Shown: positions 9,000-18,717, numbered from the stretch's first letter. The stretch is DNA of 64,000 nt from Acidimicrobiales bacterium mtb01 (GCA_004379135.1 NBNI01000006.1:124001-188000), one strand, 5' to 3'. Numbers and translations: made by a program. Notes: a model not told the origin generated them from the letters alone.

Positions 9000-9060
9000 A
9001 GTAATCCTCGAGCATCTTCTTCCGACAGACCGATGTCCTTGATGAGAAGTCACCATGGGG

Positions 9061-9097
9061 AACCAGACCGGCAAAAATGCCGGTGTTTCGCACCCAA
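9061..9097 (-). repeat. Degenerate palindromic element, family 1 copy D
   Basis: On the minus strand it starts TTGGGTGCGAAAC and continues into a perfect ACCGGCA / TGCCGGT stem with a TTT loop. The outer right arm has decayed. It sits 5 bases after the stop of the monooxygenase-esterase gene and so keeps the stop-proximal position of the family. Confidence 0.7.
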
Positions 9098-9102
9098 CAG
9101 GG

Positions 9103-11658
9103 CTAGTGGAGGAAGCGGCGGAGGGCGGCGGCCATCTGCGCGCGCGGCGGCTTGCCCGACGGCAACGCGTCCACCATCGTGATCGACGTGTGGATGTGGC
9201 CACGCGCCTGCAGGTGCTCCACCGGAACACCCGCGCCCATGAGCGCTCGCGCGTACGCGTCGCCTTCGTCACGCAACGGATCGAACTGCGCCGTCACCAC
9301 CATCGCCGGCGGCAGACCCGCGAGGCTCGACGCCAACAGCGGCGAGGCCTTCGGATGCGAACGATCCGACGCATCGGCGTAGTGGTTCCAGAACCACTCC
9401 ATGAGCGACTTGGTGAGGATGTAACCGTCGGCGTTCTCGTGATGCGAACCGTGCTGACGCGAACCATCGGTGACCGGCGTGAGCAGCAACTGCCCCTTCA
9501 ACGCCGGGCCGCCGTTGTCGCGCGCCAATTGCGCGGCCACCGCGGCTACGTTCCCACCGGCGCTCCAGCCGGCCACCGCGATGCGCGACGGATCGCCGCC
9601 GAGCGACGCGGCGTTGGCCGCCACCCACTGCAACGCGGCGTAACCGTCGTCAGCCGCCGCGGGGAAACGATCCTCGGGCGCGTGGCGGTAGTTGACCGAG
9701 ATGATGAGCACGTCGGCGTTGTTGCACAACTCACGGCACAAAGGATCGTCCGACACATGGCTGCCGAACACCCAACCACCGCCGTGGAAGTACACGACGA
9801 CCGGATGCGGCCCCTTGGTGCTGGGCCGATACAACCGGTACTCGAGCGGACCAGCGGCGCCCGGCAGGGTGCCATCGATCATCTCGCCCACGTTCGGTCC
9901 GGGTGGACGCATGGCCGACGACGCTTCCGAGAACGCGCGTGCCTCGACGGGCGACATCGACTCGATGGGCGGCAGACCCATCTGCCCCATCATCTCGAGC
10001 ACCATGTCGACGTCGGGCTGCACCTGGCGCACGATGCCATCGTTGCGCTGATTCGACCCCGAGCCGCTCAGTTCGAAACCGAGATAGCCCTTGGCGCGAA
10101 CCTCGTCGCACGTCTGGCGATACCGGCCGACGCCGCCGATGTACGGGAAGAGAACGCGCGGCTTGCCCGGCACGTTGGCTCCCATGTACCACGAGTTGGT
10201 GTCCTGGAAGAGCGTGATGTCGGCGCAATCGGTGCAGTGCACACGCCAACCCTCTTCGGCCACCGGCGTGGGTTCGATCGTGTCGAAACCGGCCTCGCGC
10301 AGATCGACGAGCGTGTCGCGGATCCACTCCACGTGCTGTTCGATCGACACCATCATGTTGGAGAGCACCGACGGACTGCCCGGGCCGGTGATCATGTAGA
10401 GGTTCGGGAATCCGACGCTGGTGAGACCCAGGTACGTGAGCGGTCCGTATTCCCACTTCTTCTTGAGCGTGACGCCATCCTTGCCCGTGATGTCGACGTT
10501 GACGATCGCGCCGGTCATGGCGTCGAAACCCGTGGCGTACACGATCGCGTCGAAATCCTTGATCTCGTTGCCGAACTTCACGCCGGTCTTGGTGACAGCG
10601 ATCGGGTTCTTGCGGATGTCGACCAGCCGAACGTGCGGCAGGTTGAACGTCTGGAAGTAGTTGGTGTCCATGCACGGACGCTTCGTGCCGTACGCGTGGC
10701 CGCGCGGGCTCAGCAACTCGGCGGTCTCGGGATCCTTCACCACTTCGTGGATCTTCGAGCGCATGAACTCGCAGATCACTTCGTTCGCGTCGCGGTTGGT
10801 GCCCACGTCCATGAACGTGGCGCCGATGGCCAGGAGCTCGCCCTTGCGCCACGACTGCTCGAGCATCGCGAACGCTTCGTCGCGCGACACACCGAGCGCC
10901 GACACCGTGGGCAACTCCATCGGAACACCGGCCGCCGACAAGCGCGCCTCGGCTTCATACGCCTTGCGGTCGGCCTTGAGACGCGCCACGCGATCGGCCG
11001 GCTGCGGGCCGTTGTACGCGGGCATCGAGTAGTTGGGCGTGCGCTGGAACACAACGAGTTCGGCGGCCTGCTCGGCGATGTGCGGAATCGACTGGATGGC
11101 CGACGAACCGGTGCCGATGACGGCCACGCGCTTGCCCGTGAAGTCGACACCCTCGTGAGGCCAGCGGCCAGTCACGTAAACCGGACCGGCGTACGACTCG
11201 GTGCCGGCGATATCGGGATCCTTCGGCACCGACAAACACCCGGTGGCCATCACATAGTGACGACAGGTGATGGTCTCGCCGGTCGAGGTGCTGACCTTCC
11301 AACGCTTGGCGCCGTCGTCCCACACAGCCTTCTCGACGCGGACCTCGAAGTCGATACCCGAATAGAGGTCGTGCTTCTTGGCCACGAATTGCGCGTACTT
11401 CAGGATCTCGGGCTGGGCGGCGTGCTTCTCGGACCATGTCCACTGGTCGTGCAGTTCGGGGTCCCAGGTGTAGGAGTAGTCGGTGGTGGAGATGTCGCAG
11501 CGCGCGCCCGGGTAACGGTTCCAATACCACGTGCCGCCCACGTCGTCGCCCGCTTCGAGGACGCGCGACGAAAAGCCGTTGGCGCGCAGTTCGTGCAGCA
11601 AATACATGCCGGCGAACCCGGCCCCCACGACGACGACATCGACATCGGATTTCGACAT
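9103..11658 (-). CDS. Baeyer-Villiger monooxygenase-esterase fusion
   Basis: Residues 1 to about 540 are a class B flavoprotein monooxygenase. GAGFAG (11-16) binds FAD, GTGSSA (182-187) binds NADPH, and [12 protein letters not shown] (41-52) is typical. Residues from about 600 form an HSL-type alpha/beta hydrolase with HGGGW (near 624), nucleophile GWSAGG (near 698), acid in FDPLRDE and His in GHIH. The two halves could convert a ketone to an ester and hydrolyse it in one polypeptide (inference). The Baeyer-Villiger fingerprint is altered: positions 156-167 read [12 protein letters not shown], with Tyr for Phe and Val162 where the family has His. An Ala/Pro-rich linker joins the halves. The start follows GGGGGG. 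Confidence 0.9.
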   Translation of the reverse strand: MSKSDVDVVVVGAGFAGMYLLHELRANGFSSRVLEAGDDVGGTWYWNRYPGARCDISTTDYSYTWDPELHDQWTWSEKHAAQPEILKYAQFVAKKHDLYSGIDFEVRVEKAVWDDGAKRWKVSTSTGETITCRHYVMATGCLSVPKDPDIAGTESYAGPVYVTGRWPHEGVDFTGKRVAVIGTGSSAIQSIPHIAEQAAELVVFQRTPNYSMPAYNGPQPADRVARLKADRKAYEAEARLSAAGVPMELPTVSALGVSRDEAFAMLEQSWRKGELLAIGATFMDVGTNRDANEVICEFMRSKIHEVVKDPETAELLSPRGHAYGTKRPCMDTNYFQTFNLPHVRLVDIRKNPIAVTKTGVKFGNEIKDFDAIVYATGFDAMTGAIVNVDITGKDGVTLKKKWEYGPLTYLGLTSVGFPNLYMITGPGSPSVLSNMMVSIEQHVEWIRDTLVDLREAGFDTIEPTPVAEEGWRVHCTDCADITLFQDTNSWYMGANVPGKPRVLFPYIGGVGRYRQTCDEVRAKGYLGFELSGSGSNQRNDGIVRQVQPDVDMVLEMMGQMGLPPIESMSPVEARAFSEASSAMRPPGPNVGEMIDGTLPGAAGPLEYRLYRPSTKGPHPVVVYFHGGGWVFGSHVSDDPLCRELCNNADVLIISVNYRHAPEDRFPAAADDGYAALQWVAANAASLGGDPSRIAVAGWSAGGNVAAVAAQLARDNGGPALKGQLLLTPVTDGSRQHGSHHENADGYILTKSLMEWFWNHYADASDRSHPKASPLLASSLAGLPPAMVVTAQFDPLRDEGDAYARALMGAGVPVEHLQARGHIHTSITMVDALPSGKPPRAQMAAALRRFLH

Positions 11659-11736
11659 CCTGAACCCCCCGGTCGGATCGTTTTCCCTGAGTCACACTCT
11701 CCCAGATCGGGCCCGAGCCTCTCAACCCCAACCCCC

Positions 11737-11778
11737 TTGGGCGCGAAACCCTGCCACTTTTGGCATGTCTGACGCCCA
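11737..11778 (+). repeat. Palindromic element, family 1 copy E, between divergent genes
   Basis: TTGGGCGCGAAACC, then an inner stem CTGCCA / TGGCA with one mismatch, then GACGCCCA. Unlike the other copies it lies between divergent genes, so it cannot simply be a terminator. Its internal ATG (11765) opens an in-frame extension MSDAQ to the MFS gene that follows. Confidence 0.8.
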
Positions 11779-11821
11779 GGCCCTTCTGTACGGTGGCCAA
11801 GTCGCTTCCACGCACCCCATC

Positions 11822-13090
11822 ATGAGAGTTCGCCGACCCCACTACGCCTGGATCACCTTCGCGGTCGCCTTCCTGACCCTCCTCGGCGCGGCCGGATTCC
11901 GAAGCGCTCCAGGAGTTCTCATCGATCCGCTGCGCGACGAGTTCGGCTGGAGTCGCTCGACGGTCGGAGCCGCCGTGAGCGTGAACGTTCTGCTCTACGG
12001 ATTGATCGGGCCCTTCGCCGCCGCGTTGCAGATTCGATACGGACTCCGTCGTGTGACGATGACCGCCCTGGCCACAATCTCGCTCGGAGCCCTCCTCACC
12101 ACGAAGATGACCGCGGCCTGGCACCTGTTCGCGCTGTGGGGCGTGATCGTGGGTGTCGGCACCGGAAGCCTCGCCACGGTCTTCGCATCCACCGTCGTGT
12201 CGCGTTGGTTCGTCGCCCATCGCGGATTGGCCACCGGAGCACTCACCGCGGCGAGCGCCAGCGGGCAACTCGTGTTCCTCCCCGTTCTCACTCGCTTGGC
12301 CGAACGTCATGGTTGGCAGGCCGTCGGCTTCACCATCGCGATGTGTGCGGCAGCGGTGATTCCGATCGTCGGGATGTTCCTCCGCAACTCACCAGCCGAG
12401 ATGGGATTGAAGCCGCTCGGTGCTCCGGCCGACTACGAACCGCCCGCTCCCCTCGCGCATCCGATTCGCTCGGCCCTCAGCACGTTGAAGGACGCACGGC
12501 GCGATCACATCTTCTGGCTCCTGTGGGGTTCGTTCATGGTGTGCGGATTGTCCACCAACGGCCTCATCCAAACGCACTTCTTGTCGGCCGCGCATGATCA
12601 CCACTTCGATTCCGGCACGGCGGCCGGCTATCTCGCGCTCATCGGCGGCTTCGACGTGATCGGCACGATCTTCTCCGGATACCTGACCGACCGCTACGAC
12701 CCGGCGAAGCTGCTCGTCGCGTATTACGCGTTCCGCGGCGCGAGCCTCATCCTTCTCGAACCGGCACTGTCGGCCGGCGGATTCGGACTCGTGGGGTTCA
12801 TGGTGTTCTACGGGCTCGACTGGGTGGCCACCGTGCCTCCAACGGTCGCACTGTGTGTGAATCGTTTCGGAGTGCAACGCGGGCCGCTGGTGTACGGCTG
12901 GGTGTTCGCGGGTCATCAGGTAGGTGCGGCTCTCGCGGCGTGGGGCGCTGGAGCCATCCGTGACTCGACCGGCAGCTACACGATCGCGTTCATCGTCGCC
13001 GGTATCGCCTGTTTCGTCGCCGCGTACGGCGCGAGCCAACTCACGCGTTCCCGCGTGAAACCGGTCGAGGTGCCTGTGCCAACCCCTTGA
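11822..13090 (+). CDS. MFS transporter (monocarboxylate-type)
   Basis: A 12-helix MFS protein. TM1 is YAWITFAVAFLTLLGAAGF. The following LIDPLRDEFGWSRSTVGAAVS is characteristic of the oxalate/formate and monocarboxylate branch, and GYLTDRYDPAKLL is the central-loop motif. Substrates are probably small carboxylates (family knowledge, not proof). ATG 11822 places the first helix close to the N-terminus. An in-frame ATG at 11765 lies in element E and would add 19 residues starting MSDAQ. Confidence 0.85.
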   Translation: MRVRRPHYAWITFAVAFLTLLGAAGFRSAPGVLIDPLRDEFGWSRSTVGAAVSVNVLLYGLIGPFAAALQIRYGLRRVTMTALATISLGALLTTKMTAAWHLFALWGVIVGVGTGSLATVFASTVVSRWFVAHRGLATGALTAASASGQLVFLPVLTRLAERHGWQAVGFTIAMCAAAVIPIVGMFLRNSPAEMGLKPLGAPADYEPPAPLAHPIRSALSTLKDARRDHIFWLLWGSFMVCGLSTNGLIQTHFLSAAHDHHFDSGTAAGYLALIGGFDVIGTIFSGYLTDRYDPAKLLVAYYAFRGASLILLEPALSAGGFGLVGFMVFYGLDWVATVPPTVALCVNRFGVQRGPLVYGWVFAGHQVGAALAAWGAGAIRDSTGSYTIAFIVAGIACFVAAYGASQLTRSRVKPVEVPVPTP

Positions 13091-13119
13091 CGAAGTTGAT
13101 CGACTCGCTCAGGAAAGAA

Positions 13120-14232
13120 TCACGGAACGATGGCGAGGAAGAGGAACGCCGCGAACACCGCGAGGTGCTGAGTGCCCTGGAGGATGGTGGCCCGACCCGA
13201 CCCGAACGTGAGGATGCTGATCACGGCGGTGAGCGCGAGGAACACGATCTCCTTGCCGCCGAGCCCGAAGGTGATCGGGCCGTCGAGCCAGATGGAGGCG
13301 ACGGCGATGGCCGGGATGGTGAGGCCGATGCTCGCCAGCGCCGACCCGAGCGACAAGTTGAGACTCGTCTGCATCTCGCCGCGCGAAGCCGCGCGCAGAG
13401 CCGAAACCGACTCGGGTAGGAGCACCATGAGAGCGATGATCACGCCGACGAACGACTGGGGCGCGCCGATTTCGGTGACCACGTCCTCGATACTCGGCGC
13501 GAGCGTCTTGGCGAGACCGACTACGCCGGCCAGGCTCACGAGCAGAAGTGCGACCCGCGCTCCGAGGCCTTCGACACGACCCGAACGCGGAGCATGCGGC
13601 TCGACGTGCGCGAAGGTCTCGTGCGACTCGACTTCGAGCGCCTCGGGCGACAAGAACATCCACCGATGGCGAATGGTCTGGACGAAGACGAACACGAGGT
13701 AGACCGCGGCAGCGGCGATCGCCGCGAACGCGAGTTGCGAGCCGGTGTAGGTTCCGCCCTCGCTGCTCGACGTGAACGACGGCATGACGAGGGACAGCGT
13801 GGCGATGGTCATCACCGTTCCCATGAGCGCATTCGCCCCTTGTTCGTTGAATCGCACGATGTGGTCATGGCGCGCGTCGACGAGAATCGATGCCCCGAGC
13901 ACGCCGTTGCAGACGATCATGATCGCGGCGAACACCGAATCACGCGCGAGTGTTTCGTTCTTTGGCCCGTCGATCGACATGAGCGTGACGATGAGCGATA
14001 CTTCGATCACCGTGACCGCAACGGCGAGAACGAGTGTGCCGTACGGCTCGCCCACGCGGTGCGCGATTGCTTCTGCGTGCGCAACGGCGACCATCACCAA
14101 CGTGACGTGAACCAACGCCAATGCGATTGCGGCAACGGGGCTCGGATCGCTCCCCCAAGTGAGTGCAACGAGTGCAATCCCGATGAGCGGAACGATCACA
14201 GAGAATCGGGTGGCGATTCGCGAGCGCTCCAT
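13120..14232 (-). CDS. chaA: ChaA-type calcium/sodium:proton antiporter
   Basis: A 370-residue membrane protein with two homologous halves of the cation/Ca exchanger superfamily. The first signature is GEPYGTLVLAVAVTVIEVSL and the second ALMVLLPESVSALRAA followed by SLNLSLGSALASIGLT. Each holds the acidic residue that binds the cation. It should exchange Ca2+ or Na+ for protons at the cytoplasmic membrane. It converges with the MFS gene, with about 30 bases between stops. Confidence 0.87.
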   Translation of the reverse strand: MERSRIATRFSVIVPLIGIALVALTWGSDPSPVAAIALALVHVTLVMVAVAHAEAIAHRVGEPYGTLVLAVAVTVIEVSLIVTLMSIDGPKNETLARDSVFAAIMIVCNGVLGASILVDARHDHIVRFNEQGANALMGTVMTIATLSLVMPSFTSSSEGGTYTGSQLAFAAIAAAAVYLVFVFVQTIRHRWMFLSPEALEVESHETFAHVEPHAPRSGRVEGLGARVALLLVSLAGVVGLAKTLAPSIEDVVTEIGAPQSFVGVIIALMVLLPESVSALRAASRGEMQTSLNLSLGSALASIGLTIPAIAVASIWLDGPITFGLGGKEIVFLALTAVISILTFGSGRATILQGTQHLAVFAAFLFLAIVP

Positions 14233-14292
14233 GACCAGATTCTACGAGCGTCACACCCGTGATCAACGCAGTGACAGGTAGCGTTTCGTTGC

Positions 14293-15264
14293 GTGCACGC
14301 ACACCAACTCGATACATCAGTAGTGGCACGCGGGCTCGTGAAGAAGTACGGCGCGGTCACGGCGCTCGACGGCCTCGACCTCGACGTGCCGGGCGGGACC
14401 GTCCTCGGCCTCCTCGGCCCGAACGGTGCCGGAAAGACCACTGCGGTGTCGATCCTCACCACGCTCACTCAGCCCGACGCCGGTTCGGCCACCGTGGCCG
14501 GGGTGGATGTGATGTCCGATCCGCGCCAGGTGCGATCGCGCATCGGTCTGTCGGGCCAGTACGCCGCGGTCGACGAACACCTCACCGCCACCGAGAACCT
14601 CGAGATGATTGGGCGTCTCTACGGCATGCCCCGACGCGAGGCCCGCCGACGCGGACTCGAACTGCTCGAGCAGTTCCGCCTCACCGAGGCCGCCGACCGT
14701 CCATTGAAGACTTTCTCCGGCGGAATGCGTCGCCGCATCGACCTGGCCGGTGCACTCGTGGCCGATCCGCCGGTGCTCTTCCTCGACGAACCCACTACCG
14801 GTCTCGATCCGCGCAGCCGCGGCGAATTGTGGGAAACCATCCGCGATCGCGTGCGCGGCGGCACCACCGTTCTGCTCACCACTCAATACCTCGAGGAAGC
14901 CGATCAACTGGCCGACGAGATCGTGGTGATCGATCATGGCCGTGCGATCGCCAAGGGTACGGCCGAAGAGCTCAAGCGTCGCGTGGGTGGCGAACACCTC
15001 GACGTGCACGTGAGCGGAGTCGACAACGTGCGCAAGGCCGAGTCGATCCTCGCCGCGGTGGCCATCGGCCCGTTGCGCGTTCACGCCGATGATGGCGAAG
15101 TCTCGGCACCGGTCTCCAACGGCGTGGAGGCGCTCTCCACCGTGCTACGCGCGCTCGAGGCCGAGCACATTCTCATCAAGGACATCGGATTGCGGCGACC
15201 CACGCTCGACGATGTGTTCATGGAACTCACCGGTCACGAAGCTTCGACAGGGGCCGCGTCATGA
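14293..15264 (+). CDS. drrA: ABC exporter ATP-binding subunit, DrrA type
   Basis: A 323-residue nucleotide-binding protein. Walker A is GPNGAGKTT, the Q-loop SGQYAAVDE, the signature TFSGGMRRRIDLA, Walker B PVLFLDEPTTGLD, and the switch TTQYLEEAD has Gln in place of the usual His. The Gln switch and the C-terminal domain of about 90 residues are typical of DrrA-type exporters for drugs or lipids. The next gene is its permease and overlaps by ATGA. GTG 14293 is taken as the start; GTG 14323 is possible. Confidence 0.9.
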   Translation: MHAHQLDTSVVARGLVKKYGAVTALDGLDLDVPGGTVLGLLGPNGAGKTTAVSILTTLTQPDAGSATVAGVDVMSDPRQVRSRIGLSGQYAAVDEHLTATENLEMIGRLYGMPRREARRRGLELLEQFRLTEAADRPLKTFSGGMRRRIDLAGALVADPPVLFLDEPTTGLDPRSRGELWETIRDRVRGGTTVLLTTQYLEEADQLADEIVVIDHGRAIAKGTAEELKRRVGGEHLDVHVSGVDNVRKAESILAAVAIGPLRVHADDGEVSAPVSNGVEALSTVLRALEAEHILIKDIGLRRPTLDDVFMELTGHEASTGAAS

Positions 15265-16049
15265 GCCTGCTCCGCGATGCGACCACCATCGCCCACCGCA
15301 ACATGATCCGCATCCGGCGCGTACCGGATGTGATGGTGTTCGTGGTCGTCCAGCCGTTGATGTTCGTGCTTCTGTTCGCCTACGTGTTCGGCGGATCGAT
15401 CGACATCCCCGGTGGCAACTATCGCGAGTTCCTGATCGCCGGCATCTTCACGCAGACCGTCGTGTTCGGCGCCACGTTCACCGGTTCGGGTCTGGCCGAA
15501 GACATGCAGAAGGGTCTCATCAACCGTTTCCGGTCGCTGCCCATGGCGCGCTCGGCGGTGGTGGCCGGCCGCACCATCAGCGACGTGGTGTACAACGCGC
15601 TGTCGATCGTGGTCATGTCGGTGGCCGGTCTGGCCGTGGGCTGGCGCATTCGCGGTTCGATCCTCGACGCGATCGTCGCCTACGGGCTGCTGCTGTTCTT
15701 CTCGTACGCCTTCTCGTGGGTGATGGCGTGCATCGGATTGATGGTGCCCACTCCCGAGGTGGTCAACAACGCGACCTTCGTGATCCTCTTCCCCATGACC
15801 TTCATCGCCAACACGTTCGTGCCGTCCGACAGCCTGCCTGGTGTGCTGAAGACCATCGCCGAGTGGAATCCGGTGTCGACGCTCACTCACGCGGTGCGCG
15901 TGCGCTTCGGCAACATTCCCGCCGGAACGCCCGAGCCCACGGCCTGGCCGTTGCAGAACGCGATGCTCTACTCGCTCGGGTTCGCGGTGGTTCTCATCGT
16001 GGTATTCGCTCCGATCGCCACACGCCTCTACCAACGCACCTCCAAGTAA
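15261..16049 (+). CDS. drrB: ABC-2 type permease, DrrB type
   Basis: A 262-residue membrane subunit with six predicted helices. The ABC-2 signature lies around FVPSDSLPGVLKTIAEWNPVS, and an early segment RNMIRIRRVPDVMVF is the cytoplasmic coupling region. It should form a homodimeric channel with the preceding ATPase. The start overlaps the drrA stop by ATGA. The gene ends 8 bases before a long inverted repeat that serves as terminator. Confidence 0.9.
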   Translation: MSLLRDATTIAHRNMIRIRRVPDVMVFVVVQPLMFVLLFAYVFGGSIDIPGGNYREFLIAGIFTQTVVFGATFTGSGLAEDMQKGLINRFRSLPMARSAVVAGRTISDVVYNALSIVVMSVAGLAVGWRIRGSILDAIVAYGLLLFFSYAFSWVMACIGLMVPTPEVVNNATFVILFPMTFIANTFVPSDSLPGVLKTIAEWNPVSTLTHAVRVRFGNIPAGTPEPTAWPLQNAMLYSLGFAVVLIVVFAPIATRLYQRTSK

Positions 16050-16057
16050 CCCCACCA

Positions 16058-16189
16058 CCCCCTTGAGGATCTGGTGACTGAAAGTCACCGCCGGGGTGAC
16101 TAACTCGCACCAGAAAACTGCGAGCCCGGGAATCTGGTTGGACTTCGTCACCTATGCGGTGACTTTCAGTCACCAGATCCTCAAGGGGG
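16058..16189. repeat. Long inverted repeat of two family 2 palindromes between convergent genes
   Basis: Arms 16058-16091 and 16156-16189 are perfect 34-base reverse complements. Each half is also a hairpin of its own (16070-16114 and 16133-16177), with outer stem TCTGGT / ACCAGA and inner GTCACC / GGTGAC. The right half recurs almost unchanged at 62246-62290. The element ends directly at the stop of the amidohydrolase gene and should terminate transcription from both sides. Confidence 0.9.
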
Positions 16190-17392
16190 TCAGCCGAAGA
16201 GGAGGCGGAGTCCGTTGCCTGAGTAGAACGCGTCGCGGGCATCGTCCCCCACGTTCGGCATGCTCGCCTCGAAACGCCGAATCGGATCGTCGGTCCCCTC
16301 GTGGTGCGGATAGTCGGACGAAAACGCCACGAGATCGGCGCCCACCTGCTCGATGATCCAGCCGACATCCTCCCCCGCGAAGGGGCTCACCGTCACCTGG
16401 CGTCGCAAGTACTCCGACGGGCGCATCGACAGATGCGACAGATCCTGGATGTTTCGGAACGATCGGTACCCGGTGTCGATGAAGTGCAGGAACGATGGCA
16501 GCCACGTCGCACCCAACTCGGTGATCCCGATCCGCAACTGCGGAAACTTCTCGAGCACTCCGTCGTACACCAACGAGGCCAAGAACAACTCGCCCGGATA
16601 GCCAATCGCCATGAAAGACAGCGGATCGCCCGGCGCATCCGACCGGACATGTTCCATGTCCCGACCGTTGTCGAAGAACGCCGCGGGCACCGGCCGATAC
16701 TGCTGGTCGGCTCCGACGTGCAGGAACACCGGAAGATTCGCGTCGACGATCGCCCGCCACACGCAGTCGAAGTCGGGATGCGTGAAGCTCCTCTGTTTCG
16801 ACGACGGAATCGAGTCCACGAGAACTCCGACCGCTTCCGCCCGCGCGGCCTCGGCCACGAATTCGACCGCCGTGTGCGGCCCGAATTCGAACGGCACGTA
16901 CGACGTGGCGAGCAGTCGCGGATCGTGGCAGAAATCGAGCAGACCGCGATTCATCGCGCGTGCCGCTTCGGGACGATCCCTCGCCGGAGTACTCATCACC
17001 TGCACGAACGACCCGGTCGGGAAGATCACCTGCTTCTCGAACCCGAGCAGGTCGAGAGCCTGCGAGCGCTCCCCCGTGTTCCAGCCACCGAGCGACATCC
17101 AGCCCTTGCGCGGCATCGACATGAACTCGCGCGCCGTCAGGTCGCGGGCGGCGGAATCAGTCGTGCGTTCGTCGTGCGCTCGCTCGGAGTGGTCGAGCAG
17201 TTCCGCGAAGGCCGCATCATCGGCACCGAGTTCGGGAATCGAATCCCGGGCGTCCGCCGCCGCGTACTGACGCAGCCAACCTCGCGGCTCCATGATGTGG
17301 GCGTCCACATCGATGATCGTCCGTCCCCCCGAGTACGACACGGGAGAAACTGTAGCGGTTGGTGCAATCCGGTTTTCTTGGGCGTCAGACAT
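16190..17392 (-). CDS. Amidohydrolase family 2 protein
   Basis: A metal-dependent TIM-barrel hydrolase or decarboxylase of the ACMSD-like amidohydrolase-2 family. TIIDVDAHIMEP carries the Asp and His of the metal site, LPVFLHVGA a further His, ITELGATWLPSFL the C-terminal strand, and FSSDYPHHEG the catalytic Asp. The substrate is unknown; such genes are frequent in actinobacterial aromatic and steroid catabolism. ATG 17392 lies inside element F and gives the leader MSDAQ. GTG 17341, close to the conserved first strand, is an equally good start. Neither has a clear ribosome-binding site. Confidence 0.85.
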   Translation of the reverse strand: MSDAQENRIAPTATVSPVSYSGGRTIIDVDAHIMEPRGWLRQYAAADARDSIPELGADDAAFAELLDHSERAHDERTTDSAARDLTAREFMSMPRKGWMSLGGWNTGERSQALDLLGFEKQVIFPTGSFVQVMSTPARDRPEAARAMNRGLLDFCHDPRLLATSYVPFEFGPHTAVEFVAEAARAEAVGVLVDSIPSSKQRSFTHPDFDCVWRAIVDANLPVFLHVGADQQYRPVPAAFFDNGRDMEHVRSDAPGDPLSFMAIGYPGELFLASLVYDGVLEKFPQLRIGITELGATWLPSFLHFIDTGYRSFRNIQDLSHLSMRPSEYLRRQVTVSPFAGEDVGWIIEQVGADLVAFSSDYPHHEGTDDPIRRFEASMPNVGDDARDAFYSGNGLRLLFG

Positions 17393-17420
17393 GCCAAAAG
17401 TGGCAGGGTTCCGCGCCCAA
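17378..17420 (-). repeat. Palindromic stop-proximal element, family 1 copy F
   Basis: On the minus strand TTGGGCGCGGAACC, inner stem TGCCA / TGGCA with a CTTT loop, and TCTGACGCCCAA. It starts 4 bases after the acyl-CoA dehydrogenase stop and contains ATG 17392, the apparent first codon of the amidohydrolase gene. Confidence 0.85.
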
Positions 17421-17424
17421 GGGG

Positions 17425-18639
17425 TTATTCGATGCGGAGGCCGGAGATCGCGCGGGCGATCACCAACTGCTGGATCTCCGAGGTGCCCTCGAAGATCGTG
17501 TGGATCTTCGCGTCACGGTGCATGCGCTCCACGTGGTACTCGCGGGTGTAGCCATAACCACCGAGGATCTGAATGGCCTCTTCGGTCACGCGCACCGCGG
17601 TCTCCGACGCGTAGTACTTGCTCATCGAGCCTTCACCGTTCTTGAAGCCGCCATTGCGACCCAACCACGCCGCGCGCCAAATGAGCAGACGAGCCGCGTC
17701 GATCTGCGTGGCCATGTTGGCCAACTTGAACGCGATCGCCTGATTCATGATGATCGGCTTGCCGAACGCCACGCGCTCCTTCGCGTACTCGAGCGCGATC
17801 TCATACGCACCGCGCGCGATGCCGAGCGCCTGCGCACCCACCGACGGGCGCGTCGCCTCGAACGTCTTCATGGCCGGCTGCGCCTCACCGGTACGACCGG
17901 CCTCGCGAGCACGCGCCAACTTCGCGTCGAGCTTCTCCTTGCCGCCGAGCAAGCAGCGACCCGGAACACGCACGTCGTCGAGCACCACTTCGGCCGTGTG
18001 CGACGCCTTGATGCCGTGCTTCTTGTACTTCTGGCCCTGCGACAGACCCTTGGTCCCGGGCGGCACGATGAACGACGCCTGACCGCGGCCCTTCAGCGTC
18101 GGATCGACGGCCGCCACCACCACGTGCACGTCGGCGATGCCACCGTTGGTGATCCAGGCCTTGGTGCCGTTGAGCACCCACTCGTCATTCGCCTCGTCGT
18201 ACACCGCGCGCGTGCGCAGCGACGACACGTCGGAACCCGCGTCGGGCTCGCTCACGCAGAACGCGCCGAGCTTCACGTCGTCGGCGGTCCCGTAGCACTG
18301 CGGCACCCACTCGATCACCTGCTCGGGTGTTCCGTTGCCGCTGATGCCCGCGGCCGCGAGACCCGATCCCATGATCGCCATGCCGAGGCCGGCGTCGCCC
18401 CAGAACAACTCTTCGATCGCCACCGGCAACGTGAGACCACTCGGGTCGCTCATCGCGTTCATCATGAAGTCGATGCCGTACAAGCCGATCTTGGCGGCCT
18501 CTTGCACTATGGGCCACGGGAACTCCTCGCGGTCGTCCCACTCCTCCGCGTTGGGGCGCATGACGTCCTTCGCGAACTCGTGCACCCAGTCCTTCAATTC
18601 GATTTGATCTGCGTTGAGCGTGAGGTTGAACTCGGCCAT
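17425..18639 (-). CDS. Acyl-CoA dehydrogenase
   Basis: A 404-residue flavoenzyme. CVSEPDAGSDVSSL is the FAD-contacting signature, WITNGG lies on the flavin face, and the C-terminal block QILGGYGYTREY ... IFEGTSEIQ is the standard ACAD ending. The Glu of FEGTSE is where short- and medium-chain enzymes place the catalytic base. It catalyses alpha,beta-dehydrogenation of an acyl-CoA; chain length is not predictable here. It is flanked by the amidohydrolase downstream and a divergent membrane protein upstream. Confidence 0.92.
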   Translation of the reverse strand: MAEFNLTLNADQIELKDWVHEFAKDVMRPNAEEWDDREEFPWPIVQEAAKIGLYGIDFMMNAMSDPSGLTLPVAIEELFWGDAGLGMAIMGSGLAAAGISGNGTPEQVIEWVPQCYGTADDVKLGAFCVSEPDAGSDVSSLRTRAVYDEANDEWVLNGTKAWITNGGIADVHVVVAAVDPTLKGRGQASFIVPPGTKGLSQGQKYKKHGIKASHTAEVVLDDVRVPGRCLLGGKEKLDAKLARAREAGRTGEAQPAMKTFEATRPSVGAQALGIARGAYEIALEYAKERVAFGKPIIMNQAIAFKLANMATQIDAARLLIWRAAWLGRNGGFKNGEGSMSKYYASETAVRVTEEAIQILGGYGYTREYHVERMHRDAKIHTIFEGTSEIQQLVIARAISGLRIE

Positions 18640-18717
18640 GGGGCGATGTTACCCGTCGGTAACCCAGGCCTCCACCCGAGCCGACAACGTCCCGCACACC
18701 CCTGCCAAACTGGGGTG

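Noticed and set aside
8998-9049. Short frame encoding IKDIGLSEEDARGLL on the minus strand
   Set aside because: It ends by an ATGA overlap with the small gene but starts after a stop without an ATG, GTG or TTG. It is too short to list as a gene; it may be a remnant.
9055-11772. 905-codon plus-strand open frame
   Set aside because: It is the antisense shadow of the monooxygenase-esterase gene, Arg/His/Val-rich and without any domain.
5242-17420. Family 1 elements as ends of a transposon
   Set aside because: There is no transposase between any pair and genes between copies are unrelated and in normal order.
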